DNA from: Volvox africanus
Taxonomy: Eukaryota; Chlorophyta; Chlorophyceae; Chlamydomonadales; Volvocaceae
Assembly: GCA_030268105.1 (NCBI GenBank)
Contig: BSDZ01000013.1
Location: 424,501-488,500, forward strand
Length of the DNA stretch: 64,000 bases
Direction: 5' to 3'
In this document: piece after piece, positions 12,001 to 21,883 of the stretch
How the letters are laid out: each line of letters begins with the position of its first letter
Numbering within the stretch: the first letter of the stretch is position 1
Position numbers and translations under genes: made by a program
The notes under the pieces: generated by a model
What the model was told of the DNA's origin: nothing
What the model saw: the letters and a program-made list of their open reading frames with translations, nothing else
The model's database searches: none

Positions 12001-15000
12001 AGGGGGTGGTCGTGCGTCCAGGGGGGCCTGCCCGACTGTGAAGCCGGCCGCGGCGCGGGGGTCGACATCGCCGACACCTGGAAGACTGGTCATCGGGTTT
12101 TGGGCCCCCGCCTATGCGATGCAGGTTCGGGGGAAGGTTCGGGAGAAGGTTTGGGGTAAGGTTCGGGAGAAGGTTTGGGGGAAGGTTTGGAGGAAGGTTC
12201 GGGAGAAGGTTCGGGAGAAGGTTTGGGAGAAGGTTCGGGAGAAGGTTTGGGGGAAGGTTCGGGGGAAGGTTCGGGGGAAGGTTTGGGGGAAGGTTCGGGA
12301 GAAGGGCGAAGGGTTGGTTGACGGTGACGGGGGTGAGAGGTGGGGTAAGGGAAAGATAATGCTTGAGCGTACGTACATTTGGCCCCTCCCGTGCATTGAC
12401 TTTTTACATCTCTGTTGGCGTGTTCATAGCTGCCCCACCACCAAATTCATAGTTCCCGTTCGCTATATGTGCACTGTGCATAATAATTTCACTGGTACAT
12501 TGGCGCCTGCCATTGGATAAAACCCGTTAGTTTCACCCTGGCCAGTCGTCTACTCTACATACTCCGCAAATCGTTCGACAGGGTACGACGGATATTTCTC
12601 GTCTACTGCCTGACCAGTCAGATAACATAATAGTAATGATAACAACAAGAACATCATAATATAGTAATATCATTATATATTATTATATATTTATATTATA
12701 TACATTATTTTATAATAATATCATTATTATTATTATTATTACGCCGGCCGTAGCCTGGCGTGTGTTAAGGGTTTATGAGTTGCGGGATTGCTTAGCCTCC
12801 CCTGTACGCCCGCACCACAGAAAGTCAGATAACACTCCATATCAAGCAGATCAGGCAGCTAAACCTCCGCTTAATAACCCCCTCTCTTATCCCTTATCCC
12901 TTATCCCTATCCGTTGTTATCCTACAGCCTTGCTAAGCCATCTCCCCTCCGTCCTCACATTTAAACCTTCAAAACTCGCCATCCCCTTTTTACAGCAACT
13001 CGCAACTTACCGCCGCCGCCCCATCCTCCGTGGCCCTCTGTAGCGTGGCCAACTGCTGCGCCATCTCTGACTTAAGCGCAACGTGCACCGCCCGCAGGGC
13101 CTTATAGGCCTCCCGAACCCTCTTCAGGGAGTCTGCGGGCAGCTCCTCGGGCTCCGCCTGGCCCTGGAGAAATCGCCGGGCGATGCCGTGAAGCTCGCGA
13201 AGCTCGTCGTCAGTCAGGTCATCGTAGGAGACACGTGCGCGGCCGCTGGGGGATATAGTTGATGGGGGAAGAGGGGATGGGGAGAAGAGGTGAGAGGAGA
13301 GAGAGGAGATGGGGAGAAGAGGTGAGAGGAGAGAGAGGGGATGGGGAGAAGAGGTGAGAGGGGAGGGAGGGAATGGAGGAACAGGGAAGTGCACGTCTAG
13401 GCTTGGACAGGGAAGATGCACGCACTCCCCCCTCGCCTGCATTCCAAACTCAGACGCGACGTACACCCCTCTTCGGACCTGCCCCACCCAATCCCCACCT
13501 CCACCTCCACCCCATTCTCACCCAAGCGTATCTCGCATCGCCAGCTCCGCTTTCAGTTCCTTCAGCTGTCGTTCGTACCTCCGCAACAGCAGCCCCGGGT
13601 CGTTGCTCTCGTTGACCGCAAGGTCAGTGGTCAATGTACGGACACGCGACGCGAATCTGAGAGTGCTCAGTGTCTCCTCCGTGTGGCTGGGCTCGCCTGT
13701 CGCATTGGCATGGAAAGCGGGAAGGTGAAAAGATGCGATTCAAGGGAGAGAAAATAGCCGGCGGGAGCTGAGGGAAGGGGGTTTTCCGAGGTTGGGAACT
13801 GCGTGATAGCGTTCGGAGATCACATCCCTTGCCGGTTCCGATCGCATAAGCCGACAGTCATTCTCCCGTATCCGCAAGGTTTGATTAACTAACCGCTTTA
13901 CTAAGTCCCCCAAACGCATCCAAACGCATCTAAACGCATTCACCCTCCACGGTCCCCGCTCTCCTTTTTCCCTTTCCTGCTCCTTCCCTGGCCCCCATCC
14001 CTTTGGACTTACCCCATATGTTCGCGATCATGATTGTCTTGCAGTTACCCCCCAGCGCGTCTCGCAGCACCGCCGTGAGCTTGGTCTGGCGGAAGGGCAC
14101 GTAGCTGTCCTTGCGGGACAGCGCATTGACTGTCTGCTCCAGGAAGGACAGAGACCGGTTGATGAACTGGGCCTCCTTAAGCGTCTGACCTGCGATTGTG
14201 TAGACGTGTGCGTGTGCGTGTGCGTACCACAAGGTGTATGTGTATACGAGTGTATATGCGAGAGTGCGGATAGGATGGGGGTAAGGGCGGGGGAAAGGGG
14301 GACGGAGGGAGGAGATGGGGGTACGGGATAGGTATAGACCAGATCATTAAGTTCCACAGGCGGATTAAGGGCTGCCTCTGACCTCCGCTCACCCGTGACA
14401 TTGGTCTTCTTGGTCCTTTCGCTACCCGCCAAGTCCACCAGGTTGATTTTGGACAGGATGGCTCGTTCACTGGCGGCCTCGCTGGTGCGCATCTGGACGT
14501 TTTTCAAGGGCGGGTAGTGAGCAGGTGAAGTGCATTACCGTGAGAGGTGAGGAGAGGGGGAAGGGGCCCATGGTCGAGTCCTGGCACTGCGGGTGAGGAG
14601 CACTCAAGGAACTAACCACTGTGATACAGCTGGGTTTGAGTCTGGTACCGGGTACGGGAGGGCGTAAAGAGGAAGGGAAAAAGTGATTGATTATTTTGTG
14701 CCTCCCATGCAAGCAAGCATTTGTGTGAACAGAGGCGGGTTAGAGGCGAATGTGTCGAAACCATACGTAGGCTGCACATGTGCACCTCCACCAACCCCTG
14801 TGTCAGGTCAGGATTCCAGCCCCCACCGCACTACACCCCAGCACCCCCCCCCCACCACCCCACTACACACCACCACCACCACCACCACCACCACCCACAG
14901 ACATACAGACACACAGACACACAGACACACACCTCCACATGCACGGTGAACACGGTGTGTGAGCGGCTGCTCTCCGCGTTCAGCACATGGCCCGCGTTGG

Positions 15001-17601
15001 TGCGGCCCTGCTCCCCCAGGAAGAACTGCGCCAGGGCCTCCTCCTCGCTGCTGACGGGAATCAGCGTCAGACCGCGAACCTGGGTGGAGGTGGGAGCGCG
15101 GGACGGGGGGAAGAGGGGGGCGGGGAAAGGTCCGTGTCGGGACAGGGGGGTTGTTTGGAGCGGATAAGCGGGGCAGGGCGGTCGGGGTTATCTTCAGGAA
15201 TGAGCCGCGAGACCTTAACAAGGAGAAGGAGAAGAATAAATGGATTCCGAAGCTTCAGCACTGTGTCGTAATAGGTAGGGGAAACGGGCGGGGATTAGGC
15301 ACCGGGAAAGTACGCGCGTGCGTGTGTGTATGTGTGTATGTGTGTATGTGTGTGATCGTGGTATAACAGCGGATCCGGTTATGGATATGGGCTCAGACGT
15401 GACCCACATCCGTGGGGATAAATTCATCTTCCCAAATCGTCCCAGCCACCTCTCTGTGGATTGGGTTGATGGCCCTTTTTGACTCACGTATGCGTTGTTG
15501 TTGGAGTCCTCCAGTACCGCCAACGAGTCGCTCGTGCCAGGGGTGTCACCCAGAAGGTCGTACAGCTGCTCATTGTAGATTTCCAGGTACGATACCTGCC
15601 GAATGAACGAGCAAATAAAAAGAACGGAAGGACCAGCACCCCGCGGGTTTTATTGGGACCCCTTCACTTGTCAAATCATGTCCCGAGTGAGCAAGAAGCG
15701 TCAATGCCTTCTTGATATCGCCATCACCACCACTACCACCATCATCACCATCATCACCATCATCATCAATCATCAATCATCATCATCATCATCATCATCA
15801 TCATATGCACATATCAAACCTAGAGGACATCTACCGTGCGGAACAGGGGCGATGCAAGCCAGCCCCTTTGCCCCTCTCAGCCCCTGAGACCCTCTTCAAG
15901 TCGTCGAATGACAGCGCAACGCGTAATACTGTGAATTACTCACATGTACTCGGTACATTTTGTCCACCCGTAGATCGATTTCCCGAAAGATGTGGTACAG
16001 AGCGCGTGGGATGATTCCACGGTGGGCGTAACCCGCACCACCTCCCGACATAGTGAAGGTCTTGCCGGCCCCGGTCTGAAGGGTTTTGTGAAGCGGGAGG
16101 AGGGGCGAATAGGCCAGGGGATATATGGTAAGAAAACACGGCACGCTTCCCCAAGGCGCCCTGTCCCCTCCCCCGCGTTCCCAACCCCTCCGATAAGTCG
16201 TCTGTCGGCTGTGGGCTTTCCTGTGACCCGTGGGTCTAGAGTCTTTCCCTCTACTCCCTTTTCTTTTGTGTTCGGTACACAAAAACTGTTCCTTTGAAGA
16301 CCTCCACCCTTCCCTTCATCACCACTAGGTCCCCTGACCCGCGTGTCCGTTGCATTCCATGGGTTCCTCTCTCTTTGACATTCGGCCTCGTCCTACTCCG
16401 TCCTACCCCGGCCTCAGCCTCGTCCTATTCCTCAGCTGCTGTGTGTTCACTGCCTCACTGAGGTTCCGGTCCCTCCCGCAGTCATAATTGACGTCCCTCC
16501 CGCAGTCATAATTGACGTCCCTCCCGCAGTCATAATTGACGCCATTGCAGCAACAGATGCAACAGATGCCATTGCTGCAACGACAACAAGAGCCATACCA
16601 GCGCTCAGCTACCGCCCCACCCTGCAGGTGCTGCAGCGGATGCCCACACCTGACCTGCTTTGCATGGGGCGATGTGGTGGTGGAGGCGTCCCTCAGTCTC
16701 TTCATCACCCTCTCTAATCGTTACTTCCCACCTGGCCGTAACAGAAAATGGTTCCGTTATATCCGGACATGAGGCTATCCACCACCTCATGTGCTACTGT
16801 GGTGTAAGCCTCCTCTTGGCTCACATTCTCAAGCACGCCGTCGAACTGGGCGCGGGGCAGGCCGGTGGTAGGAAATGTTAGGCAATAAATGCAATAAATC
16901 ATGAGTTGGAGCTGGGTTTGCGGGGAAAAGGTATTCCTGGAAAGGTTGAACCATATGGAAAACCGGGTTGCTACCCGCTGAAGGTAAAAACCGCGCGTCT
17001 TAAGTCGTTGCAATCCGTTTGTTTGTATGGAAAGGCTATCGCGTGGGTTCCTGTGCCCGTGTGATTCATCCTACTACGCTGTGGCATTGCCCGCCGGGGC
17101 TGTCATTTGAAAGTGTGGCGATGTTGAATTGGTCTCGTACTATCGCCTGCCGCTGCCGCTCCGCGGCCACCTTTAATGTGGGCTTTCCGATACCACACCA
17201 AAACCCTGATCGCGCGACAGAGCACACCTTAAACGAGAAGGTCTCCTGCTGGTTATTGATGATACCGGCCGATTCGTCCTTCGGCACGTTCACAGAGACG
17301 GATTGCCCATCAGGACCGATCCTGCGAGCCGCACCCGGCAAAGCGCACTTGGCATATGAGCAGCTCCGACATGACTCCTGAATATGCTGATAACCTAATA
17401 CTCATGGTAACGGTAATGACACGCTGACCATTCCACATGTGGAAGCACATGCCCACAGCATTCGGCTTGCACCAGTTTGAACGCACGTGAGCTACTGCTC
17501 AAGGCATTGATATTCAGTAATAGCATAACCTACTTGATACCGGAGCCGCTCGTTGCTGTGGGACGCGTGCGCACGAACACTTTTACAGATTGTTTTACCA
17601 T
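9023..17601 (-). CDS. KLP1: Kinesin-like protein KLP1, kinesin-9 of the ciliary central pair
   Basis: A kinesin-9 motor (KIF9 type). In Chlamydomonas KLP1 sits on the C2 central-pair microtubule and drives normal flagellar beating. Thirteen exons: 17534-17601, 17228-17321, 16732-16845, 15944-16075, 15488-15595, 14933-15079, 14393-14492, 14013-14189, 13522-13696, 13011-13245, 11545-12111, 10870-11043, 9023-9298; 788 residues, near the family length. The N-terminal motor begins [10 protein letters not shown]. The P-loop GQTGAGKT is split between exons 3 and 4. Switch I is [11 protein letters not shown] and switch [13 protein letters not shown]. The kinesin-9 neck follows with [15 protein letters not shown]. 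The tail contains a charged coiled coil ([20 protein letters not shown]) and ends [11 protein letters not shown]. For exon 11, the acceptor at 12112-12113 keeps frame, whereas the one at 12078-12079 does not. Introns are unusually rich in tandem repeats. The start codon faces UROD across 426 bases. Confidence 0.95.
9349..10446. repeat. 1.1-kb array of the 8-base unit GGGAGAGA in a KLP1 intron
   Basis: About 137 head-to-tail copies of GGGAGAGA, broken only by scattered GGGGGAGA variants (for example at 9499, 9523, 9531, 9875, 9899, 9907, 10163, 10171, 10187, 10363). It fills most of the last KLP1 intron (9299-10869). The plus strand matches the G-quadruplex consensus (runs of three G separated by five bases) throughout and is a purine mirror repeat. 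The pre-mRNA carries the pyrimidine strand. The long Arg/Glu/Gly and Leu/Ser/Pro open frames over it are artefacts. Confidence 0.97.
12122..12305. repeat. 12-base minisatellite next to a KLP1 splice acceptor
   Basis: Roughly fifteen copies of a 12-base unit, GAAGGTTCGGGA alternating with GAAGGTTTGGGG, in KLP1 intron 10. It ends only about ten bases from the acceptor of exon 11 (12111). In the transcript it forms a long C/U-rich tract. Confidence 0.9.
12629..12742. repeat. AT-rich low-complexity tract in KLP1 intron 10
   Basis: Almost pure A/T with TTATATA and (ATT)n runs, in strong contrast to the surrounding GC-rich exons. It has no coding potential. Confidence 0.8.
13277..13365. repeat. 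32-base purine-rich tandem repeat in KLP1 intron 9
   Basis: Two full copies (13277-13308 and 13309-13340) and a partial third of a unit beginning ATGGGGAGAAGAGGTGAGAG. It lies just upstream, in transcript order, of the exon-10 acceptor at 13246-13247. Confidence 0.85.
14866..14932. repeat. (ACC)n and CAGACACA repeats at a KLP1 splice donor
   Basis: An ACC trinucleotide run (about 14868-14895) followed by CAGACACA-type repeats that run right up to the exon-6 donor (GTGTGT at 14932-14927 on the minus strand). Confidence 0.8.
15722..15804. repeat. (CAT)n / (CCA)n trinucleotide repeat in KLP1 intron 4
   Basis: Trinucleotide run of CAT with CAC and AAT interruptions between KLP1 exons 4 and 5. 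It produces poly-His and poly-Asp artefact frames. Confidence 0.9.
16469..16540. repeat. Three exact copies of a 24-base unit in KLP1 intron 3
   Basis: Units 16469-16492, 16493-16516 and 16517-16540 are identical and begin GTCCCTCCCGCAGTCATAAT. Each junction creates a TGACGTCC (CRE/ATF-like) sequence. It lies between KLP1 exons 3 and 4, with no coding role seen. Confidence 0.95.
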
Positions 17602-18027
17602 GATGCTAATTTATAAGTGTTAAAGTAATTATTGATAAGTGGGATTAATGATTGCCCTTCAAAGTTGGTGCAGAAAAATCGATAACAACAAATCAAGCCA
17701 ACCGTTAAAATAAATGTGTGCCATTGATGACCTGATCATAAAACCAAATGCTTCGATTTGCGAAGTAACTCTCAGGCAGGAACGGTTGTCGCAATAACCA
17801 ACTCCGTACCATTCGTACCCAGAATAGATTTCAGATTTTTTGCAAGCAATGATAATCTCCCTAGCCTTCCTTATCATGTTGGCTCGCCAGGTGTATGTTC
17901 TTCGAAGAAATCTTGTTAAACCGCATAGATTGGAAGCCTGCAAGTGTTGAGACGACGACCGCGCAAAGCGATCAAATTGCTTCTACATATTAGCAGTCCC
18001 CTATCAGATTTTGAACTTTGTTAAAGG
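17602..18027. promoter_or_regulatory. Shared upstream region of the divergent KLP1 and UROD genes
   Basis: These 426 bases separate the KLP1 start codon (minus) from the UROD start codon (plus). They must hold both 5' untranslated regions and promoters. The region is AT-richer than the flanking exons. No clear TATA box or ciliary-gene element could be assigned by eye. The bidirectional role is inferred from layout. Confidence 0.5.
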
Positions 18028-21000
18028 ATGCAATCAAGCGGTATGCGACAGGTGGCCAACTCTCAGCGTTGCAGTGGGGAGCCGTTTAAGCCGAGCAAGG
18101 CTGCGCCGCGTGCACGGGCGTGCAGTTTGACTTGTCGGGCGGCTGGCGGCCAAGATCCGTTATTGTTGCGCGTTGCGAGGGGCGAAGGCGAGTTTCGGGC
18201 GGTAACGATTTCGGTCGGCGCTGGTTTCGTGCTCATATGCACAATCGCAGGATTACCTTCTGCAATGGGAGCGTCTGAAGGAAATTAATCCAATTTCATC
18301 ATCGCGCTGCTCACAGATACCGAGCGAACGCCAGTTTGGCTCATGCGACAGGCCGGTCGGTACATGGCTGCTTTCAGGGAGTAAGTTCCATACGCGCGTG
18401 TGCGTGTAGAATGACATGTTCGTGTGCATGACCTTTGACATCTCCATCATCATATGATATGGATGGATTTTACGGATTCCTAGCGAATTAGAAAACCCAA
18501 ACCGAAATTCCAACACAGGGCCTAATCCGGACCCAAAGTTGACTGAGACAGTGTCATAATATCTGACTCCGCCTTGTTGCCTTCCCAGACATATCTCCCT
18601 GCGACCTCGCCAGGGCATTGCCTACAATCTTACCCGGTTCATTGTTCCCTCGCTCCCGGCTTATCGCCCCACCCTCCGGCATTCGCGCGCCCGGTCCGCA
18701 GATATTCCGACAGGTATCCTTTCCGAATGCGCTCTGAGACGCCGGAGATCGCAATCGAGCTTTCGATGCAGCCGCTGCAGGCTTTCCGCCCCGACGGTAT
18801 CATCTTCTTCTCCGACATCCTAACGCCGCTACCCGGCATGGGCATTGAGTTCGACATGGTGAAGGGAAAGGGACCAGTCATCTCAAATCCCGTGCGGTCC
18901 ACTGAGCATCTGACGCGGCTTGTGTAAGTGTTGTTGGAGGGGTTTGACAGATGGGAAAATGGAAAATATGGAAGGATACGACATACCCAGATCTGGGTTG
19001 CATATCTGGGTTAATCTTGGGATATGGGTCAGATCTCGGGGATATGGGTTACCTATCGCTGCTTCCCCTTTGAATGCTTAGGGATTTTACCCCGCCCCTT
19101 CTTCGCCCCTTTCTGTTTCCTACAGATCCCTATCCTTTACATTCCGTCTCTCCCGCCTGCCTTCCCAATTTCCCCCTTCCCGTTCCACTGCAGCCCGCTG
19201 TCCGACCCCTCCTCAAAGCTGCCCTTCATCCAGACCATCTTGTCGACGTTGCGCAAAGAGGCGGACTCGGCGGGGGTGACCCTGCTGGGCTTCATTGGCA
19301 CTCCCTGGACTCTTGCGGCGTACGCCATGGAGGGAAAGGCGGATAAGGACTGCAAGGAAACGAAGGTGCGAGTGGAAGGATCTGGGTGGTAACTGAAGCA
19401 ATGGGGCCAATGTTGAACCCGGGTTACTCCGCGCACTTGAGCCGTGCGTATCTTCAGGGGTTTCAGGGTTTTCCCAATTCCTGTTTACGTAAACGTCCGC
19501 CGTGTTTTCATGAACGCAGAAAATTATGTTCCATAATCCGTCGTTGCTGCACTCCTTCCTGGACTTCCTCACGGAACAGCTCATTGTATACGCGGGCTAT
19601 CAGATTGAGAGCGGCGCACAGGTAGGGCAGAGGAAGCGATCTAATCTTTAGATGCCGTTCTATATCTCGTCTTGGGGACTTATCAGACATACACCTCTCT
19701 CTATATATATTTTTTTATTTCATTATATATATATTTTTATTTGATTATATATATGAAAATTAGGATTTAAATATGTATAATCATATATATATATAATGGA
19801 AAATTAGGATTTACAGAAATAAAAAAGAGACCCTCCGGCTCCCAGGCGTTCCAAGACCTCTGCCCATATGTGCTCCTAAATCACCATCCGCCCTCTGCCC
19901 ATATGTGCTCCTAAATCACCATCCGCCCTCTGCCCATATGTGCTCCTAAATCACCATCCGCCCTCTGCCCATAATGTTCCCTCGCGCACGCACGCAGGTG
20001 ATTCAGCTCTTCGACAGCTGGGCTCATCACCTGTCTCCGGCACAGTTTGCGGAGTTCAGCATGCCGTATGCGGAGCGCATCACTCGTGCGCTGAAGGCCA
20101 AGTATCCGCATGTGCCGATCATCTTCCACGCAAACGGGGGCACGGGTGAGGGGGGCACGGGTGAGGGGGGCACGGGTGAGAGAGAGGAAGGGGATGCGCG
20201 TGCAGAGCGGGGTGGCGGTTTGGGGTACGGGCCACATCTCATCCAATCGCACCATTCGAAAGTGACCCATCAATATATTTGGACTTGCAAACAGGCAATG
20301 CGGGATGGACATGCAGGATCCGGGAGTCGGTTAAGCTGTAACGCACCTTCATGTTGCAAATCCAAAATACAAGGATGATTATGCAATCGGGAATGTGATC
20401 GATAGCATAATTGATGAATTTATTTGTAATACAGAAAATCATCTTCTTACGACCCAAAACCCTAAATCCCTTAAAATCCTGCACCATGCTCCATGGCTAT
20501 TGCGCCAGGAGAGTCACCGGCATTATCACAGTCCCAACCGCCAACTGCCAATCGCCCACGGACATGTAACAACCTACCAAGCCCCGTGACCCTACTACTG
20601 CAGCTCTCCACCGTGACTGCTGCCTTTCGGCCCACTGTATTTTGCTACTGCGCTCCTTTTGGCCTCTGAGCTCAGGCAAGCTTGAGCTAATGCGTAATAC
20701 GGCTGCCGATGTGGTGGGGTTGGACTGGGCGGTAGACATGAAGGACGCCCGGGCCACTTTGGGACAAGGCGTTAAGGTGCAGGTAGGTCACGGTGGCGGA
20801 GGAGGCGCAGGAGGAAGGCTGGCGTCTTGGAACAGAGGCAAAGATCCGACGAGTATCAAAACACACACTCGAAGCTGTAGTGCACAGCGAGCTTATGAAA
20901 CAGCGTCAGGAAGCGCCACGCACGACTCGGGAGGATTAATCTCGCGACATCGGGACTGCGAAGTGTTTGGTTATTATCAATCCCTGCAATTAGCCAACCC

Positions 21001-21883
21001 CCGGCAAAGGGTCGGAACGGGTTAGGGTCGGTGAGCTATCCCGTTCGCACTCTCTCCCCACATTTCCTCTGTCGTCCTGAAGTGCAGAGGTTTTGAATCC
21101 TCGTATATGTTTTTTCTCTGCCGGTTGCGAATCTTTCGTCGTTCCCTTACCTTCCTTGTGCCCTGTACCCTGCTCCTCTGCAACCCCTCCCAGGGAAATG
21201 TGGACCCCATGGTCCTGTTCGGTCCGGAGGAGCGCATCCGGGCGGAGGTGGAGCGCTGTCTGCGGGCCGCGGGACCACGAGGGCACATCCTCAATGTGGG
21301 ACACGGTGTGGTGCAGGTGAGAGGTGTGGTGGCTGTGAGAGACGGGTCAGGTCTCGGGTCTCGGGTATGGAGGGTATTGGGGATGGAGGGGACGAAGTAC
21401 GCCGGCATGACGTGGTGGGAGCGAATGTGCAACATACAGAGGCCAAATGCTTCTCCGCTGTACGTTGGGCTGGGCGATTGAAAGGGGCGGAGGAAGCCCG
21501 GGGGTGTGATGCGGCCGGCGGTTTTCATCGAGATTCATCGGCATCGAGATTCATCGTGGTGGGGTGTTCACACATTGAACCCGGACAGGAAAGCGGCGAA
21601 GCCACTTGCAAGGATAGGAAAAGCAAACGAAGCGTAGGAAAAGCAAACAGGACATAAGTGCGTGACGATCTGACAAGCCTTAATGCCTGTCTCCCATTCT
21701 CCTGTGGTATAAGAAAGACGCCAGGATAAAGCACATGCCTCTGTGATGCCATATCAATATCTTCCCCAGGGTACTCCCGAGTCATCAGTGGCCCTTTTTT
21801 GCGAGCTGGCGCGTCAGTCGGGTCAAATACACGCCAAGGCCCCTACCGCCACTAACGGCATCTGGGAACCTGTGCTGGCTTAA
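18028..21883 (+). CDS. UROD: Uroporphyrinogen decarboxylase, plastid form
   Basis: Decarboxylates the four acetate side chains of uroporphyrinogen III to give coproporphyrinogen III, a shared step of heme and chlorophyll synthesis in the plastid. Nine exons: 18028-18187, 18317-18380, 18702-18923, 19194-19365, 19520-19621, 19998-20145, 20676-20782, 21194-21316, 21770-21883; 403 residues. The first ~38 residues ([15 protein letters not shown]...) are Arg/Ser/Ala-rich like a transit peptide. Family signatures follow: [13 protein letters not shown] (substrate-binding arginines), the active-site Asp in [36 protein letters not shown] and ILNVGHGV. Intron 1 begins GC (GAAG|GCGAGT), and reading it as a GC-AG intron is needed to join RGE to DTERTP. 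The exon-6 donor is triplicated. The start is the first ATG in frame. Confidence 0.97.
19694..19820. repeat. AT-rich tract with a repeated motif in UROD intron 5
   Basis: TATATA-rich sequence in which GAAAATTAGGATTTA appears twice (near 19756 and 19799), separated by a TATATATA palindrome. It has no coding potential. Confidence 0.7.
19858..19976. repeat. 35-base tandem repeat, three copies plus a partial
   Basis: Units 19858-19892, 19893-19927 and 19928-19962, then a partial copy. Each begins CTCTGCCCATATGTGCTCCT. The array ends about 20 bases before the UROD exon-6 acceptor (19996-19997), so it covers the likely branch-point region. Confidence 0.95.
20136..20180 (+). repeat. Triplicated splice donor of UROD exon 6
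   Basis: Three exact 15-base copies (20136-20150, 20151-20165, 20166-20180) of GGGGGCACGGGTGAG. Each contains the donor CACGG|GTGAG. The unit is five codons long, so use of the second or third donor would insert five or ten residues (Gly/Glu/Thr-rich) without a frameshift. Confidence 0.95.
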
